Source: an uncultured Candidatus Melainabacteria bacterium | GTDB lineage: Bacteria; Cyanobacteriota; Vampirovibrionia; Gastranaerophilales; Gastranaerophilaceae | DNA: 64,000 bases | Reading direction: 5' to 3' | NCBI GenBank assembly: GCA_934717855.1 | Contig: CAKUZI010000005.1 | Location: 62,001 to 126,000, forward strand | Part shown: one piece after another, positions 26,188 through 34,956 of the stretch | Numbering within the stretch: position 1 is the stretch's first letter | Layout of the letters: each line of letters opens with the position of its first letter | Program-made: the position numbers and the translations under genes | Notes under the pieces: model-generated | Databases searched by the model: none | Told to the model about the DNA's origin: nothing | The model's input: only the letters and a program-made list of their open reading frames with translations

Positions 26188-27124
26188 AATAATACCCCGC
26201 TTTCATATCTTTTAAAATAGTAACAACTTTCTCTCGAAAATCGTCCGGCGCTACAACTTTACATTTTGGACCAAATTCCAAAATTCTTTGAATTGCTAAA
26301 AATTCATTTGAAATAGTTGCTTCTACTGTCAATTTGTCTCCAGCTGTATCCAATATTTTTTCATTCTCTTGCAATAAAATATCTTTTGGGGAGCATGCTA
26401 ATTCATATTTAAATTTTAACTCTTGTAATCCGTTTGGAATTGATTTTCCTATTTTTATTCCATCAATACTTTTAATCCTGCTAACTAAAAAACTTCCATA
26501 TTGATTATATTCAAATCCTGTTCCATACAAATATATTTTGCCGTTTGAAACATCTAATTTATCAGAAATAACTTCAATTTGTTTAACTCCCGAATTTGGA
26601 GAATTATACGATATTACAATTTGATCTTTTCTTTTACAATAATCGACCAAATCTTTTAAAACAGATTTGTTTATTTCTTTTAATGAAGAATGTTTTCTTA
26701 AACTCGCGACAAACTCGTCATCTTTCACATATTTTCCAAGCTTTTCAAAAAAATTATCCATAGACAAAAGTTCTTCAACACTCAAACTTTTTACAATATT
26801 TTTATAGACACTTGAAATACTATTTTTTTCATCCGGAGATAATTGAAGTTCAAAAGGATGTGAAGAGATAAAATATCTTGAAACTTTATCTTCACCTTTT
26901 ATTCTTTTAATTTCACAACCGAGTCTTTTTAATGAATTCATATAAACTCTCATCGTATCCATTGAAATTTGTTCTCTTAAATACGGATGATTGTAAATAT
27001 AATTTTTTATTTCTTCATAGGATTTTGGGCTTTCTGTTAATAAATTAAAAATTAACAAAGCTTTGTACCCCGTGAAAGACATTAGATTGTAGGTTACTTT
27101 TTGATTTTTAATAAATTGTTTCAT
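26180..27124 (-). CDS. WYL-domain transcriptional regulator (first of pair)
   Basis: A 314-aa protein with the same layout as its downstream neighbour: an N-terminal helix-turn-helix region (YEEIKNYIYNHPYLREQISMDTMRVYMNSLKRLGCEI broken over residues about 37-75), a WYL-type domain (about 165-225, IYLYGTGFEYNQYGSFLVSRIKSI) and a WCX-like end (AIQRILEFGPKCKVVAPDDFREKV). Shine-Dalgarno GGGAG precedes the ATG. The targets are unknown; autoregulation or control of the adjacent genes is possible but nothing in the sequence proves it. Confidence 0.85.
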   Translation of the reverse strand: MKQFIKNQKVTYNLMSFTGYKALLIFNLLTESPKSYEEIKNYIYNHPYLREQISMDTMRVYMNSLKRLGCEIKRIKGEDKVSRYFISSHPFELQLSPDEKNSISSVYKNIVKSLSVEELLSMDNFFEKLGKYVKDDEFVASLRKHSSLKEINKSVLKDLVDYCKRKDQIVISYNSPNSGVKQIEVISDKLDVSNGKIYLYGTGFEYNQYGSFLVSRIKSIDGIKIGKSIPNGLQELKFKYELACSPKDILLQENEKILDTAGDKLTVEATISNEFLAIQRILEFGPKCKVVAPDDFREKVVTILKDMKAGYYCG

Positions 27125-27338
27125 ACATATCTCCCAATCTCAATAAATTTTACCACGAATTTACTGACATGTGCAATTTCTTTAATAAATCTCCGAACAA
27201 ATATTTTTGTCAACTAAAAAAAGTATCTTTTTTACTTAATTTCATTAAGATTTCTTCATTAAGATTTAAGAACTTAAATTTTTCTTTGTACTATCAAGGG
27301 GCATGGGCAATTGTAAATTTTATTTTATATTTTTTTAC

Positions 27339-27367
27339 TTGTCAAATTTTTTACTTAGTTTTACATT
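27339..27367 (+). promoter_or_regulatory. Promoter of a short transcription unit
   Basis: TTGTCA, a 17-nt spacer and TACATT. The unit it would drive runs to the terminator at 27636-27662 and contains no gene of ordinary length. Confidence 0.45.
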
Positions 27368-27372
27368 AAAGA

Positions 27373-27465
27373 ATGTGGAGGGGCTCAAAAGAGAGCAGAA
27401 AAACAACCCCAAAGATAGCAGTAGGAGATAGTTTCAAAGAGAAAGAGGTGATGGCATTAAGATAG
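27373..27465 (+). other. Possible 30-codon small ORF
   Basis: ATG to TAG, 30 codons, beginning MWRGSKESRKTTPK and ending KEKEVMALR. It starts 5 nt after the putative -10 box, so it would be almost leaderless. The frame stays open past the TAG for another 27 codons. This may therefore be a 57-codon gene broken by an amber codon, or two separate peptides. Expression is not shown by sequence alone. Confidence 0.3.
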
Positions 27466-27489
27466 TTGGAAATCTTAGGAAGAGGAAAA

Positions 27490-27549
27490 ATGTTAAGTGA
27501 TTTATTAAGAAAAGATTTAAAAAAATTTGGTAAAAGTTTAGAACAATAG
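27490..27549 (+). other. Possible 19-aa amphipathic peptide ORF
   Basis: ATG to TAG encoding MLSDLLRKDLKKFGKSLEQ, preceded by AGGAAGAGG at good Shine-Dalgarno spacing. The peptide is a candidate amphipathic helix with a basic face, the type seen in small membrane peptides and type I toxins. It lies between a promoter and a strong terminator with no other gene. Confidence 0.35.
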
Positions 27550-27635
27550 AAGTGCATGATTAGGGATTTTTTTATTTATAGATTATTTGGGAATAAAAAA
27601 GAATTAATGGGGATGAGGAGATAGTTGATATTTAT

Positions 27636-27662
27636 AAAGCTTGCGTTATCGCAAGCTTTTTT
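27636..27662 (+). terminator. Strong terminator upstream of anmK
   Basis: AAAGCTTGCG-TTAT-CGCAAGCTTT followed by TTT. It sits less than 25 nt before anmK and faces the same way, so it ends the short unit upstream or attenuates read-through into anmK. The rest of the 550-nt gap between the WYL gene and anmK is AT-rich without other features. Confidence 0.85.
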
Positions 27663-27668
27663 ATATTA

Positions 27669-27674
27669 TATAAT
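27669..27674 (+). promoter_or_regulatory. -10 box of anmK, leaderless arrangement
   Basis: A perfect TATAAT ends 7 nt before the ATG at 27682 and 1 nt before an in-frame ATG at 27676. A transcript from this box would begin at about 27682 and exclude the first ATG. Confidence 0.5.
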
Positions 27675-27681
27675 TATGGTC

Positions 27682-28812
27682 ATGGATGAGTTGGAAACAA
27701 AACTTGTTATAGGGTTAATGTCTGGAACTTCTTGCGATAGTATAGATGCAGGGTTGTGCGAAGTTCATCCGGATTTGTCTGTAAAGTTAATATCCGGTAT
27801 TAATTATAAGTACCCAGAGCATATAAGAGCAAAAATATTCCAATTGTTTTCAGGAGATGCAACAATCCAAGATGTTTGCCAGATGAATTTTGCAATAGGA
27901 CATTGTTTTGCAGATGCATGTAAAATGCTAATTTCTGAACATGGAAAACCTGATTTTATAGCAAGTCATGGACAAACTATTTACCACTCACCTAAAGAAG
28001 AGAAATTAGATAAAATATCTCTAAAAAGCACATTACAAATAGGTGAAAGCTCTGTAATTGCGAGAGAAACTGGTTGCTTAACTATTTCTAATTTTAGAGA
28101 AGCTGATATTGCGGTTTCTGGAGAAGGTGCTCCGCTGGTTTGTTTTGCAGATGAAAAGTGGTTCAAGCCATTAAAGAAAAATATGCTTATTCAAAATATC
28201 GGAGGAATTTCAAATGTAACAGTTATTTCAAAAGAATTTCCGACTTTTGGATTTGATACCGGATTAGGAAATATTATGATTGACTATTGCATGAACAAAT
28301 ATTTTTCAATGCCTTATGACAAAGACGGCAAAATAGCAGATTCGGGAAAGGTATCAGAAAGCTGGCTGGAATGCCTTATGCAAGATGAATATTATTTCAA
28401 AGTTCCCCCAAAAACAACAGGCAGAGAATATTTTTCTCCGGAATATATCGAAAATGCCCTCCGCTTTGGTCCCAAAGAGCCAAAAGATATTGTGGCAACA
28501 ACAACAGCTCTCACGGCAAAATCTATTACAAAAGCTTACGAAAATTTTATTTACCCTGATATTGATATAGAAGAAGTTATTATTGGTGGCGGTGGTGCTT
28601 ATAATCCTACATTAATGAAGTATTTACGCCATTACTTACCAAAACATATTAATCTAAAAACGCACGAAGCTTACGGGATTTCTAATAATTTCAAAGAAGT
28701 TATGGCTTTTGCTCTTTTAGGTTACTGTACTTATTACAATATTCCTAATAATCTTCCGTCCTGCACAGGAGCATCTCGCCGAGTTGTCCTAGGTAAGTTG
28801 ACTAATTGTTAA
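27682..28812 (+). CDS. anmK: Anhydro-N-acetylmuramic acid kinase
   Basis: AnmK converts 1,6-anhydroMurNAc from peptidoglycan turnover to MurNAc-6-phosphate with ATP. The 376-aa protein shows the family signatures GLMSGTSCDSIDAGL (ATP-binding), SHGQTIYHSP, NFREADIAVSGEGAPL, NIGGISNVT, FDTGLGNIMID and EVIIGGGGAYNP. Start choice: the ATG at 27682 is the one a transcript from the adjacent TATAAT would include; 27676 would add Met-Val. It is the only cell-wall recycling gene in the window. Confidence 0.95.
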   Translation: MDELETKLVIGLMSGTSCDSIDAGLCEVHPDLSVKLISGINYKYPEHIRAKIFQLFSGDATIQDVCQMNFAIGHCFADACKMLISEHGKPDFIASHGQTIYHSPKEEKLDKISLKSTLQIGESSVIARETGCLTISNFREADIAVSGEGAPLVCFADEKWFKPLKKNMLIQNIGGISNVTVISKEFPTFGFDTGLGNIMIDYCMNKYFSMPYDKDGKIADSGKVSESWLECLMQDEYYFKVPPKTTGREYFSPEYIENALRFGPKEPKDIVATTTALTAKSITKAYENFIYPDIDIEEVIIGGGGAYNPTLMKYLRHYLPKHINLKTHEAYGISNNFKEVMAFALLGYCTYYNIPNNLPSCTGASRRVVLGKLTNC

Positions 28813-28945
28813 ATTATTTTTTAGAAATATTATAGTTTTGTTAATAAGTATTAATAAAAAAAAGAATTTTTAGCAAAATTATTTTTTAGGTGTTTTAATA
28901 CGAATATACCCTGCAAAAATTTTTTTAACAAAAAGGAGAAAAAAC

Positions 28946-29182
28946 ATGAATAATTTAGCATTTATTACTGGTAGAGAAGGAATTCCTTCTTCAATGTTGA
29001 AAGCAGCATCTCGTAGAGCTGAAAATGCAGTAGAAGTAGTTAAAGCTTCTACAATTTTTAAAGCACCAGCGCAAACAGTGCTTAATGGAGTAGAAAAAAC
29101 TACTTTTACAAGACCTGATGCTTTGGCAAGTGATTTCGCAAAAAGTGACAAAATTGGCAAACTATTAAACGTTGCTGTTTAA
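28946..29182 (+). CDS. Small hypothetical protein, 78 aa
   Basis: A short Ala-rich, mostly helical, basic protein with no recognised domain (KAASRRAENAVEVVKAST in the middle). Strong support for translation comes from AAAAAGGAG 7 nt before the ATG and a gene-free upstream region. There is no signal peptide. Its end overlaps the convergent nnrD by 18 nt. Confidence 0.65.
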   Translation: MNNLAFITGREGIPSSMLKAASRRAENAVEVVKASTIFKAPAQTVLNGVEKTTFTRPDALASDFAKSDKIGKLLNVAV

Positions 29183-29992
29183 ATAACTATTTATAGCTAA
29201 AGGAATGTACCTGATTGTATCGGACGCCAAAACTCCGTATGCACTCAGGTCTTCTTTTGCTAAATTTCCAGCCAAGCCATGCAAATATACACCTAAAACA
29301 CTTGCTTCAAATATAGACATGTTTTGCGCAACAAATCCTGCAATCATGCCAGCCAAAACATCTCCGCTTCCGGCTTTAGCTAAAGCACTATTTCCGGTTG
29401 TGTTATGATAAGTTTTTCCATCTGAGGAGACAACTACTGTTCTATGAGATTTTAATACCGCAATACAATTATATTTTATAGCTATTCTTTGTGCTGATTG
29501 TTCTATATTTGCCAAAACATCCTCTAATGAACAATTTAATAAACGAGAAGCCTCTTTTGGATGCGGAGTAAGAATTGTATTTTGTGGTAATTCGATTTGC
29601 TCGTTTGCCAGGATGTTTAACCCATCAGCATCAATAACTGTAGGCAAGTTCATTTCAACTGCACTAAAAATCGCACGCTTAAATATTTTTACAGCATCCT
29701 CGCTTGTTGATAGTCCGCATCCTATCAAAAGAACTGTTGAAGTTTTAATAACTTCGTTAAGTTTTTCGAGGGGAGCAAGCACAACTTCAGGAATTTGACA
29801 AGAAATCGCTTTTAATACATTTTGATGACTAACCACCTCTACATATCCTGCGCCAACTTTATAAGAAGCCAAAGACGACAGAATTGAAGCTCCTGTCATA
29901 TACTCAGAACCAGATACATTTAAGATTTTTCCAAAAGTTCCTTTATTTGAATTTTCATCTCTTATAGGTAAGTCAGGAAGTTTACAGCCCAT
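29165..29992 (-). CDS. nnrD: ADP-dependent NAD(P)H-hydrate dehydratase
   Basis: A repair enzyme that dehydrates damaged (S)-NAD(P)HX using ADP. The 275-aa protein corresponds to the C-terminal (kinase-like) domain of Nnr/YjeF only: NKGTFGKILNVSGSEYMTGA, ASYKVGAGYVEVV, LPTVIDADGLN, TPHPKEASRLL and GNSALAKAGSGDVLAGMIAGF. The epimerase domain is missing, so NnrE would have to come from another gene. The start at 29992 lies within the last codons of trmL (11-nt overlap); an ATG 27 nt earlier is possible. Confidence 0.93.
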   Translation of the reverse strand: MGCKLPDLPIRDENSNKGTFGKILNVSGSEYMTGASILSSLASYKVGAGYVEVVSHQNVLKAISCQIPEVVLAPLEKLNEVIKTSTVLLIGCGLSTSEDAVKIFKRAIFSAVEMNLPTVIDADGLNILANEQIELPQNTILTPHPKEASRLLNCSLEDVLANIEQSAQRIAIKYNCIAVLKSHRTVVVSSDGKTYHNTTGNSALAKAGSGDVLAGMIAGFVAQNMSIFEASVLGVYLHGLAGNLAKEDLSAYGVLASDTIRYIPLAINSYLNSNV

Positions 29993-30431
29993 TTTGTCGA
30001 ATTGCCTCATATGCAACAATTGCGACAGAATTTGAAAGATTTAAACTCCTTTGCCCTTCACGCATAGGAATAGTTAAGGCATTATGGTCTTTTACGTATT
30101 TCTCAGGCAAACCTCTGGTTTCCGGGCCAAATACAATAAAATCTCCATCCTGAAAATCAATATCTGTATACAATCGTTTTGTTTTAGTTGTCAGATAATA
30201 AAAATTAACATCTTTATTGGCTTCCAACAATTCGTCCATCGTATCAATTTTGTGCAAATCCACACTATCCCAATAGTCTAGTCCTGCGCGTTTTGTATAC
30301 TTGCTTGACAATGAAAAGCCTAGTTTGCCGACAAGATATAAACTTGCACCAGTACAAGCACAAAGCCTTGCTATATTTCCGGTATTTTGCGGAATTTCAG
30401 GTTCATATAAAACTATATTTAACTTTGACAT
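29982..30431 (-). CDS. trmL: tRNA (cytidine(34)-2'-O)-methyltransferase
   Basis: A 149-aa minimal SPOUT methyltransferase that methylates the wobble ribose of tRNA-Leu isoacceptors. Typical motifs: NIVLYEPEIPQNTGNIARLCA at the N-terminus (split over residues 5-25), LVGKLGFSLSSKYTKRAGLDYW, then the knot motifs IVFGPETRGLP, IPMREGQRSLNLSNSVAIVAYEA. The length is normal. It is 11 nt downstream of the pgsA-like gene and overlaps nnrD, in one apparent operon. Confidence 0.95.
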   Translation of the reverse strand: MSKLNIVLYEPEIPQNTGNIARLCACTGASLYLVGKLGFSLSSKYTKRAGLDYWDSVDLHKIDTMDELLEANKDVNFYYLTTKTKRLYTDIDFQDGDFIVFGPETRGLPEKYVKDHNALTIPMREGQRSLNLSNSVAIVAYEAIRQNGL

Positions 30432-30442
30432 TTTAGCCTCGA

Positions 30443-31054
30443 TTATTTAAACAATTTTGGACTTTCAACAACAACAGGAATAGCTCTGACTACACAGAAA
30501 ATAATTGCAATCCAAGCAAGTGTCATTGTAATCATATGCAAAGCCGGTGTCCAATTCCAAAGTTCCATGCCCGGAGTATTCACAACAATTAGAAGCATAA
30601 ACGCCATTACTTTTGCAACAGCATAACTAATTCTCATAAATCTTGAAGCACAAATAAACTTTCCCCAAGCTGTTGATTGCATTGTTTTGTCTCCAAAAGC
30701 AGTCATGCCTTTTGATAAGGCAACACTTCTAATTCCATCTGTCGTGAACGCTCTTGCAACACAAACAAGCGGAAAGATAATATTAATCCAACCCATAACT
30801 GCAAAAACAATCCAATATGAAACTTCAACAATTCTGTCGCCTAAAATATCAAGCACTGAACCCCATTCAGATGATTGGTTATATTTTCTTGCAATATAAC
30901 CGTCTAATCCGTCCATAGCGAAAGCTATTGCAGTCAATACAAATGCTAAAACATAAGCCCAAGTCGTTTTTTCGTACAAGCATAATATAGCAATATATGC
31001 CACAAAAATTCTTGAAACAGATACTATATTAGCCATATTATTTTTTATATTCAT
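30443..31054 (-). CDS. CDP-alcohol phosphatidyltransferase (PgsA-like)
   Basis: A 203-aa membrane enzyme with about six helices. The family signature D-G-x2-A-R-x8-G-x3-D-x3-D is visible in MDGLDGYIARKYNQSSEWGSVLDILGD (residues about 47-73). Such enzymes exchange CMP of CDP-diacylglycerol for an alcohol, most often glycerol-3-phosphate (PgsA). The acceptor cannot be deduced with certainty because the region after the motif is atypical (VARAFTTDGIRSVALSKG). Shine-Dalgarno GGGAGA precedes the ATG. Confidence 0.85.
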   Translation of the reverse strand: MNIKNNMANIVSVSRIFVAYIAILCLYEKTTWAYVLAFVLTAIAFAMDGLDGYIARKYNQSSEWGSVLDILGDRIVEVSYWIVFAVMGWINIIFPLVCVARAFTTDGIRSVALSKGMTAFGDKTMQSTAWGKFICASRFMRISYAVAKVMAFMLLIVVNTPGMELWNWTPALHMITMTLAWIAIIFCVVRAIPVVVESPKLFK

Positions 31055-31070
31055 AATGTCTCCCTAATTT

Positions 31071-32069
31071 TTATTTTTTAGTTCTTGATAAAGCATAATT
31101 AACTTCATCAAGTTTTTTTACTTTGTCACCAAGCATAATTTTTTCAGCTTCTTCTAAAATTTGAGTTACCATAAAACCGTTATCTCCGTCTGAACGAGCT
31201 TTTTTGCCATTTGCACAACAGCTGATAAAATGCTGACATTCTAGTTTAAGCGGTTCAATTTCTAAGTAATCTAGTTTGATATTTTGAGTATTATCTTTTA
31301 CAAAGTTATCGTATATTACAAGTTTGTTTTCAGGAACTGTATCATCCAAAATTGCAGTAGCTTTTGTACCACGTACAAGCAATTGAACGTGTTTTCTCGG
31401 CGTAATCCAGCTTTCAGAGATATGTCCTACAATTCCATCTTCAAACAAAATACCAACATGAGTAATGTCCATAATTTCATTTTGATCAGAAGAACAACCA
31501 ACTGCCGAAATAACTTTAACAGGTTCTTTCCCGATTACATAAGAAATCATTGAAACATCATGTGGAGCCAAGTCCCACATTACACTTCTGTCGTTTTTAA
31601 AATAGTTTACATTCAATCTGTCACTTTGTGCATAAACAATTTTACCCAAAGCACCTTCTTCAATAAGCATTTTTAAACGATTTACTGCAGGATGGTACAA
31701 TAACAAGTGACCAACCATTAAAACAAGTCCTTTGTCATGTGCGAGTTGAGACAAATCTCGAGCTTCTTCTGCCACTGTTGAAATAGGTTTTTCAACATAT
31801 ACGTTTTTACCTGCTTCCAACATCGCTTTAACCATTTTATAGTGCGTGTGACTAGGCGTTACAACACAAACTCCGGTAATATTTTCATTGTTTATAATAT
31901 CATGAAAATCTTTTGTAACTTTAACTCCGGGATATTGTTCTGTCACTTTTTTCAAGTTTTCATCATCAATATCACAAACAGTATCAAGTACGTTCAAATT
32001 ATAGAAATTTCGAACGATATTTCTTCCCCATACGCCACATCCAATTACGGCAACTTTTTGTTCTCTCAT
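31071..32069 (-). CDS. Gfo/Idh/MocA-family sugar dehydrogenase
   Basis: A 332-aa NAD(P)-dependent oxidoreductase. The N-terminal Rossmann fold has VIGCGVWGRNIVRNF (GxGxxG). It is followed by VVTPSHTHYKMVKAML, the conserved EKPIS motif (Lys about residue 95) and the substrate half GHLLLYHPAVNRLK. This resembles WbpB/WlbA-type UDP-sugar 3-dehydrogenases, which would suit the neighbouring glycosyltransferase, but the exact substrate is inference. The Shine-Dalgarno is TAGGGA. It lies 16 nt before the pgsA-like gene. Confidence 0.88.
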   Translation of the reverse strand: MREQKVAVIGCGVWGRNIVRNFYNLNVLDTVCDIDDENLKKVTEQYPGVKVTKDFHDIINNENITGVCVVTPSHTHYKMVKAMLEAGKNVYVEKPISTVAEEARDLSQLAHDKGLVLMVGHLLLYHPAVNRLKMLIEEGALGKIVYAQSDRLNVNYFKNDRSVMWDLAPHDVSMISYVIGKEPVKVISAVGCSSDQNEIMDITHVGILFEDGIVGHISESWITPRKHVQLLVRGTKATAILDDTVPENKLVIYDNFVKDNTQNIKLDYLEIEPLKLECQHFISCCANGKKARSDGDNGFMVTQILEEAEKIMLGDKVKKLDEVNYALSRTKK

Positions 32070-32164
32070 TTTATTTCCCTAATCTTTTTAACTATATTTA
32101 GAGGTTTCCCTCATATACTACCTTATACTATCATACTACTCAAATATTTTTTTGCAAATACATT

Positions 32165-33037
32165 TTACATGTTTTCTTGAGCTCTTTTTTGTTGTTCAAT
32201 AGCTTGAACTCTTATATTGTGCATTTGTTCACATTTTTCAAAGAACAAATCTCTATCTGCTTCCGGATAGAATTTTGCAAGTTTTTCCAACAACGGTTTT
32301 GGAAATTCTGAATACTTCGCCATTTTATCAAGCATATCTTCTGTTAAAGGATATAAATTCCTAAAGTTTTTATAATAAATAGCCTTGCTTTCATTTTCTG
32401 ATTTTACAGGATCCGCTAAAGCCTTTGTTCCTAACTTATATGTAACATAATTTGTATCAAAAAATGCCGGTTTATAACCTTTCATTATAATTCTCATAAT
32501 AAAATCAAAATCAGACATCGTTTTAAATTTTTCATCAAAATAGTTTTCTTTTTCAATCATTGATTTTCGGAAAAACATTGCTTGCCTAGCACATGGCATT
32601 ACCTGAAAAGCATTGTGCATAGATGGATTAAACAAAAAAACAAACCCCTCAGGATGTCTACAATAAGCCGGAGCGAATGTAAAATCAACTTCATTATCTT
32701 CCATTAGATTTACAATATCATAAATTGCAGTAATGTCATGAATAAAATCATCGCAACTTAAAAAGGTTATATATTTTCCTTTTGCACGCATTACCCCTTT
32801 ATTGTATGCATTAAATTTACCGGTATCTTTTTCCGAGAAAAACTTAAAAAATCCTTTATTTTTGTAATCCTTTAACATCTCCACTGTACCATCATTTGAA
32901 GCATTATCAATAACCATATGCTCAATATTCGGATATGTTTGAATATCTAACAGAGATATTAAAAGATTAAAATCATCTGCGAGATTATTTTCTAACAAAT
33001 TGTAAGTTGGTGTAACTATAGTAACAAAAGGTTCCAT
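32165..33037 (-). CDS. Family 2 glycosyltransferase
   Basis: A 290-aa GT-A fold enzyme without membrane segments. FVTIVTPTYNLLENN opens the nucleotide-binding fold, HMVIDNASNDGTVEML and DTGKFNAYNKGVMRAKGKYITFLSCDD give the donor-site Asp and the metal-binding DD of the DxD-type motif (about residue 100), and MSDFDFIMRIIMKGYKPAF the acceptor region. It probably builds a surface polysaccharide or glycan with the adjacent sugar dehydrogenase. AGGAATTAAT precedes the ATG. Confidence 0.9.
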   Translation of the reverse strand: MEPFVTIVTPTYNLLENNLADDFNLLISLLDIQTYPNIEHMVIDNASNDGTVEMLKDYKNKGFFKFFSEKDTGKFNAYNKGVMRAKGKYITFLSCDDFIHDITAIYDIVNLMEDNEVDFTFAPAYCRHPEGFVFLFNPSMHNAFQVMPCARQAMFFRKSMIEKENYFDEKFKTMSDFDFIMRIIMKGYKPAFFDTNYVTYKLGTKALADPVKSENESKAIYYKNFRNLYPLTEDMLDKMAKYSEFPKPLLEKLAKFYPEADRDLFFEKCEQMHNIRVQAIEQQKRAQENM

Positions 33038-33193
33038 ATTAATTCCTCATTTCTTATTTCCTTAATAGTAGCATAGTTAGCTACTTTTTACGAATTGTTA
33101 CGATATGTAAATTCTCTTGCATAATAACCACAAAAAGTTCTATTATGAGTTTAAATAATTATGCGAGTGTTTATTATATTTTAGGAGGTTACT

Positions 33194-33610
33194 ATGAGCC
33201 AGTACAATACTGTTTCACCTGCTGAAGTTGGAATCATGTCCGGAATTATCGGGGCAGGTGTTGGGTACACAATTGCGCCGAGAAAATTCAATCTGGAGCA
33301 ACTTTTAACCCAAAAACCAGATGTTTTTGAAAAAACGCTTTCTAAAGAACTAATGAGTAATGCAACTCAAGATCAACATTCTGCACACAAAGCCCTGCAA
33401 GAAGGACGAAATATATTGCTTGAAGCTAAAAAACACAATACAATGGAAGCTAAACTTGCAGATTTGTTAGGTTCTCCAAAATATTCAAAAGCATATAGAA
33501 ACATCAAAAATCTTTTACCAAAAGCACGAGTTCAAACTGCAATAGTTTTAGGTACAATCGGAAGTTTAGTCGGCATAATATGCAAAATTATTATGGGCGA
33601 TAACAATTAG
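33194..33610 (+). CDS. Small membrane hypothetical protein
   Basis: A 138-aa protein with a Gly-rich hydrophobic segment near the N-terminus (VGIMSGIIGAGVGYTIA, about 12-28) and another near the C-terminus (VQTAIVLGTIGSLVGIICKII, about 115-134). They flank a charged helical region. This is the topology of a two-span membrane protein. No family is recognised. An excellent TAGGAGGT lies before the ATG. Its TAG overlaps the TAA of the convergent dacB by 4 nt. Confidence 0.72.
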   Translation: MSQYNTVSPAEVGIMSGIIGAGVGYTIAPRKFNLEQLLTQKPDVFEKTLSKELMSNATQDQHSAHKALQEGRNILLEAKKHNTMEAKLADLLGSPKYSKAYRNIKNLLPKARVQTAIVLGTIGSLVGIICKIIMGDNN

Positions 33611-34956
33611 TAGTTAGTATAAACTTCTCTTAAAATATATTCTTCCAGTGATTTTTTGTCTCCGGATTTAGATTTTGGGTCATTAATCATAATGTCAAAC
33701 GCGTAAGTTTTGCGGTTTCTTGAAGTTATATAACCGCTAATCGCACTAACATCTGCAAGAGTACCGGTTTTAGCTCTCAAATTATCTTTAAAATACAGCA
33801 TTCTATTCTTTAGAGTTCCCTCACCGGCTGTTGGTAGCTCTGCTTTTATAGAATTTATAACTTCTTTTTTAGATAGGAATTCAGTCATAAAATCGGTTGT
33901 CATTAAGTTATTTTTAGAAACACCACTACCGTCAACAATTTTTATATCGTCTGAGTTCAAATTTAGCTTTTCAAAATAATTGTTAAGCATTTTTTGAGAA
34001 TTTTTCAATGAGCCGGTGTTATTAACATATTTTCCACCAGCCAATTTAAAAACAGTTTCAGCAACAAAGTTGTTACTATTCTTCAAAATTTCATTAATCG
34101 CATCTGTTATGTCATGATCAACTTGTGAAACTAAATATACATTTGAACTTGGGACTTTCTTTTGTGCAAACTTTTCGTAATACTCCATTTTGGATGAAGA
34201 GATCGCATCTTCCATTCTCAAAATAAAGTATCTTTTTGGATGATTTATCGGAATCAATTCAGTTTGTTGATTTTTTATTATTCCCTCGACTGTAATAATA
34301 TCTGGAGAAATTGAATTATTTCTGCTTATTGAAACATTATTTTCAGTCCCTGTTGTAACAAGATTCATAAAAGTAATAGGATAAAATTTTGATGTATAAA
34401 TATTGGCAGGAGCATTTAAACTTGTAGATGCAACTGTAATTCCCAATAAATTTTTATCAATATTGTAAGAACTGAATTTTGGCATTAACGGATTTAAATC
34501 ATCATCCCATTGCCATCCTTCTCCCCATTCGATGCTATCAAGTACATAATCGTCTACATAGATAAATTTTGGAGACAATATTTTTTTGTTTTCAACCGCA
34601 GTTTTAAATATTTTATTTAAGTCAGATGAAACCAAAAATGGGTCTGCACCGAGTTTTAAAAAAAGCTCATTATTTGTATTTTTGTACAATTTTGTTGAAA
34701 ACTTATAATCTTTACCCAAAGTATCAAGAGATGCTGAGAGTGTAACTATCTTTAAAGTAGAAGCCGGCATGGTTGGTTTTTTACTGTTTTGTTCATATAT
34801 AACTTTTCCGGTCGCAACATCTCTGATTGAAACAGAAATCCCATCTTTATTTATTCCGGACTGTGAAATTGTTTTACTAATTGCATTTGCAAAAGTAGTG
34901 CACTGCATGCTCAAAAAAGCTATTAAACAAATAAGTAGTTTTAATCCGTTTTTCAT
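33607..34956 (-). CDS. dacB: D-alanyl-D-alanine carboxypeptidase/endopeptidase (PBP4, S13)
   Basis: A 449-aa periplasmic penicillin-binding protein of class C. The signal peptide ends near CTTFA. The catalytic triad motifs are all present: SxxK in MPASTLKIVTLS (Ser about 65), SxN-equivalent in VDGSGVSKNN (about 335) and KTG in LRAKTGTLADVS (about 395). It trims or cleaves peptidoglycan cross-links. The ATG overlaps the stop of the nitrilase-family gene (ATGA), so the two are translationally coupled. Confidence 0.93.
   Translation of the reverse strand: MKNGLKLLICLIAFLSMQCTTFANAISKTISQSGINKDGISVSIRDVATGKVIYEQNSKKPTMPASTLKIVTLSASLDTLGKDYKFSTKLYKNTNNELFLKLGADPFLVSSDLNKIFKTAVENKKILSPKFIYVDDYVLDSIEWGEGWQWDDDLNPLMPKFSSYNIDKNLLGITVASTSLNAPANIYTSKFYPITFMNLVTTGTENNVSISRNNSISPDIITVEGIIKNQQTELIPINHPKRYFILRMEDAISSSKMEYYEKFAQKKVPSSNVYLVSQVDHDITDAINEILKNSNNFVAETVFKLAGGKYVNNTGSLKNSQKMLNNYFEKLNLNSDDIKIVDGSGVSKNNLMTTDFMTEFLSKKEVINSIKAELPTAGEGTLKNRMLYFKDNLRAKTGTLADVSAISGYITSRNRKTYAFDIMINDPKSKSGDKKSLEEYILREVYTNY

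Noticed and set aside
27366..27557. 63-codon minus-strand frame in the WYL-anmK gap
   Set aside because: No promoter or ribosome site on that strand, while the plus strand has promoter, Shine-Dalgarno and terminator signals.
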